DNA of 64,000 nucleotides from Batillaria attramentaria. Lineage: Eukaryota; Mollusca; Gastropoda; Batillariidae. A program made the position numbers and the translations under genes. The notes under the pieces were generated by a model that saw only the letters and a list, made by a program, of their open reading frames with translations, made no database searches and was not told where the DNA came from. The stretch spans positions 111,001 through 175,000 of the forward strand of contig JACVVK020000367.1 of the NCBI GenBank assembly GCA_018292915.2. The letters run 5' to 3'. Shown in pieces: positions 33,418-44,461 of the stretch (position 1 is the first letter of the stretch; every line of letters begins with the position of its first letter).

Positions 33418-35820
33418 TCGATTAGCACGGGAAGGAGAGTCACAGAAATAGTTATTCGGTTACAGCGGAGAGACTGAGCTCGAGAAGAGAGAGAGAGAGA
33501 GAGAGGCCACTTGTTGAAGGTCTCCCATTGAAAACCTTCTATTGATTTCATAAGACCACATAAGTGTTTTGAAACTCTATGTAAATATCAGTAGGTTCGG
33601 CCTTCAGCAAGATTAGCACTGACTGGCAAAGTCTCCATGACACAAAGTGACCTCAAACACTGACTGACTGACACCGACTGACTCACTGACCAAAAGAATT
33701 GCGAGGTTGAGTAACCTCCAAATTGTGAAACAAACAACTAAGAAGCGTACCAGTGGAGGTCATCCCATAGCTAGATCGATTTCGCAAGCGCACGTCACTC
33801 AACGGGACCTCGTACGTAAGCACTCGGCGAGCGAGGCAAAGAACCCGAGGCTGACCTGACCCGAGCTGCTTTGCATTATTGTAATTCGGGTCTCGTGCTA
33901 TTTTTACCGCTTTCGGCGCAGCGATTGGCTCAAGGCTGTGTTGTGAGGTTGTGACGTTGGTTGTGCGTGCCCCGTGGCGCATGTGGGTCGCTAGATTTCT
34001 CATGCGTCAAAAGAGGCGGAAAAAATATAAGCGGGTCGGGGTAAACAAGTTGTGGCGACCGCGAGACGATCAACAGAAATATCGAACGTAAAAAATATTG
34101 ACGTTTGTTTGTTTGAGATGTTAATTTCACGGTCTGCCGATACAAAACATCAAAGGGCGTTTCACGCAGTCCGCTCAGTGTCGGCCGAATAATGTCGGTC
34201 AGCAAGACGAAAAAAAAAATGAAAATGGGGTCGGAGAAGGGAGGGGGTAAGGGGACGTACGAATCTCTCTCTCTCTCTCTCCCTCTCTCTCTCTCTCCCT
34301 CTGCTCTGTACTGATATTTGAGACCTAAGCTTGAGACTAAATATCTTCCTTTTTTTGTGTGTCGTTCAGGTGGTAACCGAGCTGGAGAAATACCTGGACC
34401 AAATTGAGCCGCAGGCCGCGGACCCGAAGAAGGCGCGACGCGAGAGCGCGTCCGTCATCGACGAATTCTTCGGCGACAAGTCCGACTTTCTGCTCGGCAA
34501 AACCAGCCATGGGCTTCGCGGCGGCGAAGTTCCCAACTTTCTGGTGACCACGTCCGGCTCCCTCGTCCCTTCCAGCGCCAAGGTGACGACATCCAGCGCC
34601 CGGATGCTGGACACGGCCGAGAAGCAGGCCCTGTTCGGGGTCAACCCTCGCCGCGAGAGTTCCTCCATCGTGGAAGAGTTTTTCAACATCGACGACATCG
34701 TGTCCAGCGGTAGTAGCACGGGCAGCCTGATCACGAGCGTCACCAACAGCATCAGCGGGTCAGGCAGCAAGCTGAACAAACCGTCCCGTGCCGACTGGAT
34801 CAAACAAGAGCCTGCTGATGACAAGGACTTGGACGTCTTCGACATCTCCTCTACTATCTGTGATATCACCTCTGACCTGAGCAGCGCCGTGACCACCAGC
34901 AGCAGCAGCAGCAGCGTGTGTGGAGTGCAGCAGCCCAGCACCAACTCCCTTTGGGAGGACATCAACGTCGGCATTCACTTGATCGACAACGTCACGGACT
35001 CTCTCGTGCCTTGCAGCAGCACTCCGGCCACCAAGGTGAAGTGTGAACCCATGGACACTGGCGACAAGCCTTCCTGTGTGTTCAACAGGTCGTTAGCCAA
35101 CAGGACTAGCGGGGGCATTGTTACTATGACCCAGAACCCGCTCCCCTTCTCCTCCTCCTCCCAACCGGTGACGTCAGCTGTGTCCGGCGTCAGCCACACT
35201 CAGCTGGTGAACGTCAACTTGAACAGACTGCCTTTCGCGCAGAACTCGCAGTTCAAATCCCCCATGCAGCAGAACCAGTTCACCCCTCCCCCGCCCCCCT
35301 CTAGCACTTGTAGCCCTCCCAACTCCTCAGCCTCCTCCCACGTGGTCCCCTGCGTGTTCCTCCCTCCCACACCTCCCAACTCTCAACCCGCCAGCCCGAA
35401 CAGCGGCGAGTTTGTCCCCAGGCGTACGCCACCCCCACCCTACCCGGGCATGATGTCTCAAGCGTCCGTCCCGCAAGGGAACATCCCCCGCCCCGTCCTC
35501 AGCTGCTCCCCGTCCCTCTCTGTCCCCCTCCCCCGCATGTCCGGGGCTGCCGCCTCCCGCTCCAGGCCCACCAAGCCCCAGAACACCCACCCCGGGTGCT
35601 CCACCATCCGCTACAACCGCAAGAACAACCCTGAGCTGGAGAAACGCAGGATCCACTTCTGCAACTTCCCCGGCTGCAGGAAAGCCTACACGAAAAGCTC
35701 ACATCTCAAGGCTCACCAGAGAATTCATACAGGTGTGTACTGGATCCAGAGTTCACTCTGAGTAATAACAATATCAACTCTGAGAAAAAAGAATCTATGC
35801 TATGTCCTTCAGTTGCAAAT

Positions 35821-35858
<38 letters not shown>

Positions 35859-36195
35859 AAAAGGCATTACTTTTACTGAGCGATGCTATGAATTACCTTT
35901 CTTGAGTCTATATAAAAAGTGTAAGAGCCACACATGTATTGAACCTATTTCACGTGAGCCCAGTACGACTATGTTCTTATGTCGTGTTTCTCTGTTCTGT
36001 GTTTCAGGTGAGAAACCCTACAAATGTCACTTCACTCACTGCCAATGGCGCTTCGCCCGCTCAGACGAGTTGACGCGTCACATACGAAAGCACACTGGCG
36101 CCAAGCCTTTCCGCTGCAAGGTCTGTGAGCGTAGCTTCGCCAGGTCCGACCACCTAGCTCTGCACATGAAGCGTCATGAACCCAAGAACAAGTGA
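31942..36195 (+). CDS. KLF5: Krüppel-like factor 5-type transcription factor
   Basis: Nuclear zinc-finger factor expected to bind GC/CACCC boxes. Coding exons are 31942-32052, 34370-35732 and 36008-36195, giving 553 residues. All junctions fit GT-AG with matching phases (0, then 1). The ATG at 31942 is the first in the leader and is preceded by an in-frame TAG at 31759. Visible parts: LEKYL (42-46); [12 protein letters not shown] (60-71), close to the block RRDSASVVDQFF known from vertebrate KLF5; a second copy [12 protein letters not shown] (131-142); SUMO-type IKQE (K182) and VKCE (K261); a Ser run (about 213-219); TPPNS (371-375); PPPY (392-395); a [18 protein letters not shown] linker; then three C2H2 fingers starting at C468, the first two C-x4-C and the third C-x2-C. 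The protein ends five residues after the third finger. Human KLF5 has 457 residues, so this one is longer, mainly in the middle. KLF6/7 are less likely because they lack the RRxSxSV block. Confidence 0.9.
32053..34369 (+). other. KLF5 intron 1
   Basis: A 2.3-kb intron from GTAAGT to a T-rich tract and TTCAG. It contains (GA)n at 32940-32958, (GT)n at 33365-33416, (GA)n at 33486-33505 and (CT)n at 34264-34302. CCAAT-type and TATA-like motifs lie at 33923-34030. No other exon was recognised inside it. Confidence 0.7.
34370..35732 (+). other. KLF5: KLF5 coding exon 2
   Basis: 1363 bases carrying the regulatory N-terminal region and the whole first finger, ending within the Gly codon of the HTG(E)KP linker (donor GTGTGT). 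The exon is much more GC-rich and more C/G-ending at third positions than the flanking introns, as expected of real coding sequence. Confidence 0.9.
35733..36007 (+). other. KLF5 intron 2
   Basis: 275 bases containing (CT)n at 35820-35859 and ending TTCTGTGTTTCAG. Reading into it from exon 2 gives eight extra residues and a stop. Confidence 0.85.
36008..36195 (+). other. KLF5: KLF5 coding exon 3
   Basis: It encodes fingers two and three in one exon: [19 protein letters not shown] and [17 protein letters not shown], joined by the TGAKPF linker. It ends EPKNK and a TGA stop. Confidence 0.9.
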
Positions 36196-37995
36196 TGTTC
36201 TACACAGAATCCATCGACGTGGTGCCCCAGCTCAAGTGACGTGGTCCGCGTGAACTCTTGCTCGCGCGCGGCCAGGTCACATCAGACGCAGCAGCCGGCA
36301 GGCCGTGACGGCTGAAGGCGGATCCGAACTCCCATGGTGACGTTTTGATGACGTATGTCATGAGGCGTACAGCTCTGACGTCATATGTTGAAAAACTGTG
36401 GTGTCCTCGGACTGAGCGAGCTGTTCCTGAAACGTGAGAGACCTGAAAGCACGTGGCCAGTTAATATCATCGCGTATCTACTAGACTGTAGCGAAGGCTG
36501 ATTGTACTGTTATGTGAGATCGTGAGTTGGAAGCGAGGTGACAGTGTGATACGAAAGCAATATTACGAGCGTGACTGACTGCATGTTGTGAATGTGATGC
36601 CGGTGTTAGTGAAAACTGTTTCAGCATTTTTTTTCCTCGCTCATCTCGTTACTGTCTACACAACTGTCTAGCGACTGTTGACTGTTTTTGCCTATAGATT
36701 AGTTTTGTCTATGGACATCCTTATGCCTATAGAAGACAATGTTTGCCTGTGGGCGCCCAAAGTCTCCCTCTGGCTGCAGTTAACCTCTTTTCGCCACGAG
36801 CTATTTAAAGCTGAGCTAAATTCGCTAATATAATGCTTTTTTTTTTTTCTCTCTGTCTCTTCTGTACTCAAATTTAGGCGCGAACTACCATTCTAAGCTG
36901 ATAAAAGATACTGTCTCAAAAATGGACCCATCATTCTTCTTGCAGAAATCGTAAAGAAACAGTGCCAAACAGCTGATAATTATACCTGTAGTTACTCAGT
37001 TTGTACTGTGTATATGTATGTGATACATTGATCTCAAGTTCTTGTGTTATCAGTTATCATGTATCAAAGACGGCGTGCAGGTGAAGTGGTATGATGAGAT
37101 CAGTTAATTATCAGTTTCTCTCCTTTGGTCACAGTGTTAAAGATTCTCTACTCTTAGCAAAACGATGTTGGGTGTTGTCTGTCTGATTTTGTTGGTGCTC
37201 TAGGTCCGTAGATATGTGTGTGGAGTTTGGTTGGTGCTATAAGTGAAATAATCTATGTCACTCGCAGAAAGATATTGAAGAAACTCTTTTGTCAGATAGC
37301 AGTGGAAAAGTACAAAGTGTTTGTATGGGTTTTAGTGTAGGCACAAGCAAGCGAAATCCGCATTGCCTTGGTGCTCAAACATTACCACAGTATCTCATTC
37401 ATCCATCATGTGCGAGAAAGACCAGTACTTTTCATTGGTCATTCTCGTTTCCAACCAAATCCACAGTAAAGTAGCTGAAATCTGATTGGTTCTACAGGTT
37501 GTGATGCTGTTATTCATGTCATCAGTTCAGCGTTGCTTGAGATGCTTACATTTTCTCATGCTTACTTCGTAAGAACGAAACATGCCATTTCTGCTGATAC
37601 TCCCACTTGTTTTAATTTATTCAAACTGTGAACGCCTGCTCAGAATCTCGATGGTAGAACTGTATTACTACTTCGATTGGTTCTGGTTGTGACGTCATTC
37701 TTACACGTCATCCCTCACAGCCTCGCTTTGACTGATATCATTCATTAGCATCGTCCAATAAGACACTCAGCTACTGTCATGTATGATATATTGACATTGT
37801 TCATTGTGAAATGTGTTGCTCGTGTCTTGAAACTTGTGCATTTGAAATATTTTTGGACGTGTGATGTTCCTGAAGCTGGGTTTCATATTTTTTATAACGG
37901 TGCGTAGGGAATGGCTCTGGATGGAGTTTGTTTTCTGCGCATATTGTGAAAAAAGTAATTAATACAAATGAATAAAACTATTCGAAGCAAAACTA
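36196..37995 (+). other. predicted KLF5 3' UTR
   Basis: About 1.8 kb of gene-free sequence from the stop to the first AATAAA. It contains two perfect TGACGTCA octamers (36376-36383 and 37690-37697). No other gene was recognised. Confidence 0.5.
37971..37976 (+). terminator. polyadenylation signal AATAAA
   Basis: AATAAA in ACAAATGAATAAAACTATT, the first canonical signal after the KLF5 stop. Cleavage would fall near 37990-38000, just before a GT-rich tract (38018-38062) that could act as the downstream element. Confidence 0.5.
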
Positions 37996-38017
37996 CTATT
38001 TCTGGTGTATTACCTCT

Positions 38018-38065
<48 letters not shown>

Positions 38066-38243
38066 ACAAAATACTCGCACAGACGTCCAGTTCTGAAGAA
38101 TCGGCTCGATACACTCGACAAGTGCCATTCCGCTGACAAATCTCTCAAAAGACGGGATCGTAAAACTTCACCATCTGGACAAATCCGCCTTATCCAGTAA
38201 CAGCTGTTTACTGTAGTTGTGATGTACTGACTCGTCTCTCTCT

Positions 38244-38277
<34 letters not shown>
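38018..38277. repeat. (TG)n and inverted (CA)n microsatellites
   Basis: (TG)n at 38020-38062 and (CA)n at 38249-38276. They are inverted with respect to each other about 190 bp apart, with CT tracts beside each. Confidence 0.95.
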
Positions 38278-38280
<3 letters not shown>

Positions 38281-38560
38281 TCTGTCAATCCCTCATTACT
38301 GCTGCTGGACTGAGAACAAGTGTATCTACAAAATCCAGAAAAAAAAACCCCACAGTGTTGCTAAATATATCTTGATATACTCATTTCTAAACATGACACA
38401 TCAAACATTTTGTCTCAAGGTCAAGCTGCCAGGCCCAGAATAGTTTCCATTTTCGTCTGCCTAGTCCGGTCAGTGAAGGCCAAGAAGATCGGCTGAATCC
38501 GTTTGTCAAGATCAAGGGGACTAATTTTCCATGACGAAGGCGGCGGAGGAGTAACACTTG

Positions 38561-38960
38561 CAACGAATGGCAACTTGTACAACGAATGGCAACTTGTACA
38601 ACGAATGGCAACTTGTACAACGAATGGCAACTTGCACAACGAATGGCAACTTGCACAACGAATGGCAACTTGTACAACGAATGGCAACTTGTACAACGAA
38701 TGGCAACTTGTACAACGAATGGCAACTTGTACAACGAATGGCAACTTGTACAACGAATGGCAACTTGCACAACGAATGGCAACTTGCACAACGAATGGCA
38801 ACTTGCACAACGAATGGCAACTTGCACAACGAATGGCAACTTGCACAACGAATGGCAACTTGCACAACGAATGGCAACTTGTACAACGAATGGCAACTTG
38901 CACAACGAATGGCAACTTGCACAACGAATGGCAACTTGTACAACGAATGGCAACTTGTAC
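38561..38960. repeat. 19-bp minisatellite, 21 copies
   Basis: Exact 19-bp units AACGAATGGCAACTTGTAC or the variant with TTGCAC. All six frames remain open for long stretches because the unit has no stop in most registers; these frames are not genes. Confidence 0.97.
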
Positions 38961-39016
38961 ATCCATTAATTAAAGTCAAAAGTCACAAAGGTTTATTCCT
39001 GTAGCTTCTTCTGGAG

Positions 39017-39451
39017 TGTAGAGAGGGAGTCGGGATGGTAGAGGAGGGAGTCGGGATGGTAGAGGAGGGAGTCGGGATGGTAGAGGAGGGAGTCGGGATG
39101 GTAGAGGAGGGAGTCGGGATGGTAGAGGAGGGAGTCGGGGTGGTAGAGGAGGGAGTCGGGATGGTAGAGGAGGGAGTCGGGATGGTAGAGGAGGGAGTCG
39201 GGATGGTAGAGGAGGGAGTCGGGATGGTAGAGGAGGGAGTCGGGGTGGTAGAGGAGGGAGTCGGGTGGTAGAGGAGGGAGTCGGGATGGTAGAGGAGGGA
39301 GTCGGGATGGTAGAGGAGGGAGTCGGGATGGTAGAGGAGGGAGTCGGGATGGTAGAGGAGGGAGTCGGGATGGTAGAGAAGGGAGTCGGGATGGTAGAGG
39401 AGGGAGTCGGGATGGTAGAGGAGGGAGTCGGGATGGTAGAGAGGGAGTCGG
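39017..39451. repeat. 21-bp minisatellite, about 20 copies
   Basis: Purine-rich units containing GGGAGTCGGGATGGTAGAGG. Two copies have GGGGTGG and one is shortened (near 39265). Repeated Gly/Val/Glu frames are artefacts. Confidence 0.97.
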
Positions 39452-39613
39452 GGGGCCGAAAGGTAGAGCGTTTAACTCCCAGTGCTGGGGTTGTGAGTTC
39501 GAATCCCGGCCGCCGGGGCCAAATATTTGTCCTGGCTTTTTCATCGTTGCCCCGTCTTTTGTATCACCCTTACGTGGTGGAAAAGGACGTTAAACTCCCA
39601 AACACCCCCCCCC
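39452..39613 (+). mobile_element. SINE family A, complete
   Basis: Head GGCCGAAAGGTAGAGCG, B box GAGTTCGAATCCCGGC, CCAAATATTTGTCCTGGC, CGTTGCCCCGTCTTTTGTAT and the tail GGTGGAAAAGGACGTTAAAC, ending in CCC-rich sequence. It abuts the 21-bp array directly. Confidence 0.85.
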
Positions 39614-39665
39614 CCTGGGTTGTGGAGGAAATACAGAAACTCAGAGCGAACGCAAATGTTCTGAA

Positions 39666-39836
39666 CTGATACAGGAAACTGCAACTGTACAACGGACAAG
39701 ATAAAAACACACAAAGATAACACTGATACAGGAAACTGCAACTGTACAACGGACAAGATAAAAACACACAAAGATAACACTGATACAGGAAACTGCAACT
39801 GTACAACGGACAAGATAAAAACACACAAAGATAACA
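39666..39836. repeat. 57-bp tandem repeat, 3 copies
   Basis: Three identical units containing CTGATACAGGAAACTGCAAC and AACGGACAAGATAAAAAC. The perfect identity points to recent duplication. Confidence 0.95.
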
Positions 39837-40526
39837 CTGAAAACAATTGCACAAATGCAGGCGTTAACAACACACTAGAGAGAAACATGGCTATTTGAGA
39901 AATATTCCAGTCTATATACCACTTTACTGTTTTTGATGAATTTTGCCAGGTCAGTTTAGCATTGCTTTCTTTGACATTTCCATGGACATCAAGCGTCAAA
40001 ACTGAAAAGCTGACACTGGTATTCGGTATGTGATAGGTATAAACCTTTGCCTCTCTGCATTACCAGGATACAATTTACGTGGGATCAGAACTATGATCTT
40101 CAAGAGGACGACGCTGTTACTGGGGTGGGTGGGTATTTGAAACGACTCTGTTTCATCCTTTTACCTACACACTAAAGGCGAAAAGTTCGAAAAGATCTAC
40201 ATGCCCGAGAATAAAAAGAAAGACAAGAGGTAGGTGGGGGTGTACCAAGAGTCGCGTCACTGGTGCTGCACTGTAAAACGGAAATCATCAGCAGACTCCA
40301 ACATGTTCTTGAAACTAATGTATTTCTAATCTAGATAGCTCGATTTGTGAGCATAAAAAGTGATAAAGACTGGGCCCGTTTTAAGGGCTGGGATACTATA
40401 GATCAGATACTGTTCTGGCTGGTACATGTATTTTGTTTCAGAACACAACATACACAGGAATCCAAGGAGTCCACCGCCTATACCCTTTTAAGATAAAATT
40501 AATGTCACCTAGGACAAAATCTATGG
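39837..40526. other. no gene recognised
   Basis: Unique-looking sequence without a domain-bearing frame. Confidence 0.4.
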
Positions 40527-40963
40527 TATGGTATGGTATGGTATGGTAGGCTTCGCATCTATATCCATCTCTTGTGAAGTGCTCATGGCGCCGCACGGCT
40601 GGATGACGAAGCAGTGAAAGCCTGCTGCCGCTAAGCGCTACTTTATGTGTAAACCTTCACCCTGCTATTCACTCTGGTGCGTGTGACAGTATTTCTGTTT
40701 TCCACGTCACCGGCCACAGCCTACTTTTCTTCAAAAGATGAACGTGGGATTTTCAGCGTGCACACTTGATATCAGTTTGATTTGTGCGTGCGTGTGTACA
40801 CGAGAGCGGGACAGACACCGTAAATGAACACGTCTGCACGTGATTTTGTCTCGATTTGGAAAGGAAAAATCCATCCAGTTTCCTGACCATCAGGGAATCG
40901 AACCTGGCAGCTCAGGGTCCCAAGTCGCATACCTAGACCACTACACCAAACTATTAATCCCCT
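40527..40963 (-). mobile_element. SINE family C, complete, with ATACC tail
   Basis: The minus strand starts with a tRNA-like head (TTTGGTGTAGTGGTCTAGG, B box AGGTTCGATTCCC) at about 40963-40885. The body of about 350 bp is shared with 5464-5777, and the end is a (CCATA)n tail at 40552-40527. At about 437 bp it is long for a SINE, and it is the only copy here with both head and tail. Confidence 0.75.
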
Positions 40964-41670
40964 TGTCTAATCTAGCCCAGCGTAGAGTATTCTCCGAGTA
41001 TATACGTGCATGTTGCAACATTAATGTCATAAATATTGCTCAGTTGACAAGGCGGGCACGATGGAAACATTAGCAGGACTGAGAGAACGTCTCAGACTCC
41101 CACGGCTGGTCGTAAATTACATCTGTCAGAAAAGCGCGCACTCTGCTTGGAAACCAGAAGTATCAGCGACAGTCTCAACATTTCCCGAACGGCATCAGAT
41201 TTTTGCAGCATCCGTCTATAGAATGGCAAGGACAACGCAAACTTAGCACATTCCCCGTAAATTCAGTGCAGTCTGGACGTAAACTTAGCCACCGCCTCGT
41301 GAATTTCAGCTAGTATGACACATTCTGAGCTAAATTAGTTCTAGACAGAGGTGTATATAGAACGTGCTTTATACAGTAGCTGCCTTAAATGGAATACCGT
41401 GCTTCAGTACATTTTTCTGACTTGTCTTTGCAGACGTCAAATAATGACTTGAAAGGTCGTTTGGTTAGAAAGGTCGTTTGGTTGCTTCATTTTCTGAAAG
41501 CCGGCGCTGGATGATATGTGCAAAGGTTGGACTTGAAATCTGATCAGAGTTGTTAAGTTGTTAAACCCCGTAGTCATGGCAAGGTTCCAGATCTGAAATC
41601 TTCCAATTGGGGACAACCACAATACGTGCGACACTACAGAAGGTCAGAGGGTTACGGTTTCACTCTGTAG

Positions 41671-41671
<1 letters not shown>
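40964..41671. other. no gene recognised
   Basis: Unique-looking sequence. A short AGAAAGGTCGTTTGGTT duplication lies near 41450-41482. Confidence 0.4.

Positions 41672-41743
<72 letters not shown>
41672..41743. repeat. (GT)n microsatellite
   Basis: About 35 GT dinucleotides. Confidence 0.97.
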
Positions 41744-41745
<2 letters not shown>

Positions 41746-41966
41746 TCTCTCTCTATATATATCTATAAACACGCCCTATAAAGACAACGTTTGCCCCTGG
41801 GCTATATCAGAACCTGACAACTTTTAAAAATCAATTTTGTCGGTTACCAAAAGGACAGAAAGTTTCTCATCGCACGAAATTGGAGACATTTTATTGAAAG
41901 TGTTTATTTGTGGCAGCAACCTTTGGTACTAAAGATGTTGGGAAACAGGGAGGCGAGAAGCTAGAT

Positions 41967-41998
<32 letters not shown>

Positions 41999-42451
41999 CG
42001 AGAGGAGGGAGGGGGAGTAGGAGGCGGAAATCTGGAGAAAACGTGATGATAGTAATTGCGAGGATCAATTCCTAACCACAAACTTTGCCGCACGTGTGCT
42101 ATTTTTATGTCACCAGTGTATTTTTAGCGGTAAGTGGCTCCAAAATAGCTTGGCGGGACCTAGGATTTCAAATACCAACTTCGATGAACGTGAGGACCAC
42201 TATCTGTTGTCCCCCACCCCCACCCCGTTCCCCACCCCCACTCCACCAAAGGGAGAAAGGGCAATGGTTTGCAATTGGTCGTGCGTAGTACAAGATTAGA
42301 AGCTTATCGGAGACCTGGTCACCAAAACAAGCCATTTTTGTCAGCACCCCGGACACTCACCAACGCGTAATATCCCCCTGACGCTAGCATCTTCTTGTTA
42401 TTTTTGGTCCCACTGTGCAATCACCGCCATTCGATACGAGGTCCCCCCTCT
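41744..42451. other. spacer with 32-base poly(G), no gene recognised
   Basis: Poly(G) at 41967-41998 is followed by G/A-rich sequence to about 42035. A CCCCACCCCCACCCC stretch lies near 42213-42240. No gene was recognised. Confidence 0.5.
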
Positions 42452-42452
42452 C

Positions 42453-42479
<27 letters not shown>
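42452..42479. repeat. poly(C)
   Basis: 28 C residues. It could pair with the poly(G) run about 480 bp upstream. Confidence 0.95.
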
Positions 42480-42483
<4 letters not shown>

Positions 42484-42863
42484 ACAGTTTCTTCAGGCCG
42501 ATGGTTCCAAGCATGCATGCAGTGTCTTGCCATTTCCGTCATCTCGACGCCATGATGACGTTGTGTTTTGGGTTGTTGCTGGTTGTTTTCTGGCCGAGCG
42601 AGTCGCTTTCTGAGCTCAACGTTGTCGTCACAGGCGACCTTTGCATCCTGCTAAAGGCCTTGAGGAGGCTGGCGCTAGATGTAAACATGTTCTCTCGGCT
42701 GCCATCGGAATCCCGAAGCGGCCGTGGTGTATCACCCTCTCGACCAATCGCAGGCTCTGTCACAGCCGCTGCCGGGATAATAACACCGCCATGACATGGA
42801 TCGATATCCCGCGGCTGCTCTGTCTGTGACGTTGAACCGGTGAAGAGGAATCGAAGTTTCCCA
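42480..42863. other. no gene recognised
   Basis: Moderately GC-rich unique sequence. The plus-strand frame at 42501-42794 is hydrophobic in part but resembles no family I know. Confidence 0.35.
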
Positions 42864-42928
<65 letters not shown>

Positions 42929-43050
42929 CAGACAGACAGGCAGGCAGGCAGGCAGGCAGGCAGACAGACAGACAGACAGACAGACACTGAGACAGAGACG
43001 AACAGACAAACAGACGGGCTTTCAGACAGACAGGCAGACAGACAGACACC
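42864..43050. repeat. (GT)n then (GACA)/(GGCA)n microsatellite
   Basis: About 64 bp of GT followed by about 120 bp of GACA and GGCA tetranucleotides with a few interruptions. Confidence 0.95.
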
Positions 43051-43583
43051 AAAATATGGTCAACAATATTGACGGAGACAGTGACGACTACAAGGATGAC
43101 GAAAAGATGACATCGACGACATTTGGTTGAGAATGTATGTAGGACTACAGTTTGTCGAAACACGGAAGGGCAAGAAACAGTGCGACATGTCAAAGTGACC
43201 CGACACTACGTGAATATTGACAGGCGATGCTGTATAGCAAGCATGGCGGCTTTCACAAACAGCAGATTTTAAGCTGAAAAACAGCTTGATGTTCTTGTTG
43301 TTGTTGTGTCTCCGAAAGTTATTTTTATCACTCATGTTCATTTTTTGTTTGTTTTGAAAAATACTGCAGCTCACAAACCCGTTCATATGTCGGGCATGCT
43401 TGCGTATTGCGCTTTAAAAAGAAATCTTGTTTTATATTGTTGTTCTTGTTGTTGTTTCTGTTGTTGTTTTTTAACCTTCGGGGATGCAGTTACACCCACA
43501 CTCTTATTCAAACTTAACTTTGTAACTTCGTCAATTTTCATGATGAGATTTCCATGACTTGGCCAGTAAAGGTTTTGGGAAGT
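43051..43583. other. no gene recognised
   Basis: Unique sequence with GTT-rich patches at 43290-43310 and 43438-43470. Confidence 0.4.
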
Positions 43584-43770
43584 TAATAATAATAATAATA
43601 TGGTTACTTAAGGGATGCCCTCCCTCTCGCGGGAGCTCAGGGCGCCTTACAATGAACACTCACTCACTCACCCAGAAACACACGCAACATTCCTCCACAC
43701 ATACATTTAACTACAAACACATAATGTGCAGCATCATACACGAGCTGCCCCTGGCTTACAGACACACACA

Positions 43771-43801
<31 letters not shown>

Positions 43802-44105
43802 AGATGATGATGTGGCAACAGTTATGGGTTGAAGGCTGTGAAGAGGTGGGTTTTCAAATTTGTTCAGAAGGATGGCTTTGTGTGCATATCTGATTGATGC
43901 TGGGAGATCATTCCAACAAGTCGGACCCTGGTATGAATAACTACGCTGACCAAAGGTCTTTGTCTTGACATGAGGGACACGGAGTTTCCGAGTGTCAGCA
44001 GCAGAACAAAGTTGTGTAGAGGGAGTGTAAAGCTGAAGCAAGGAAGACAGATATGGAGGACAAGTTCTGGCCAAGAACCGGGTAATTCTGATAGTTTTAA
44101 AAAAG
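43584..44105 (-). mobile_element. LINE 3' end (reverse transcriptase C-terminus)
   Basis: The minus strand encodes LRVPHVKTKTFGQRSY followed by GPTCWNDLPASIR and a LLNKFENPP segment. This is the typical C-terminal pattern (R-S-Y, G-P-x-x-W-N-x-L-P-x-x-I-R) of CR1/L2/Rex-type non-LTR reverse transcriptases. A 3' region with TGTAAGGCGCCCTGAGCTCC and an (ATT)n tail at 43600-43584 follows. A (CA)n tract has expanded inside it. Only the last part of the element remains. Confidence 0.7.
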
Positions 44106-44461
44106 GAACTATAAAGACATTTGTACAGGAACTATAAAGACATTGTACAAATCAGTGGAACTGTCTGGGTAATTCAGCACTTGAAGCTGAGGATGCATAG
44201 CGTTCTTGGAAGTGTGTAGTTTTTAATGTCGGCAATACAACTTTGGGGTCCAACCGCTTTGGGATGTAAGCACCAAAGTAGGGCCCGTTTTCTCTGCCTA
44301 TATAATTATATATATGTATCTCTACTGATTCTCTTTGTGTGTTTCTTTTACAAGAATGAGGGCCATAATTACCGTAGCTCCCAAACGCGTAATAAATAAT
44401 TAATGACATGTAAAAAAAAAGAAAAAAAAAAGTGCGAAACGTGCAATATTTAATAGGCATT
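44106..44461. other. no gene recognised
   Basis: A 23-bp direct duplication containing GGAACTATAAAGACAT lies at about 44105-44150. The rest is unique, with an A-rich run at 44411-44431. Confidence 0.4.

Noticed and set aside
34331..34369. N-terminal signal-peptide-like extension of the KLF5 exon 2 frame
   Set aside because: It begins with TTG and is the pyrimidine-rich end of intron 1, with a splice acceptor at 34368-34369. A transcription factor would not carry a signal peptide.
38387..39669. Several repetitive frames on both strands (38.4-39.7 kb)
   Set aside because: All are translations of the 19-bp and 21-bp arrays and are open in several frames at once.
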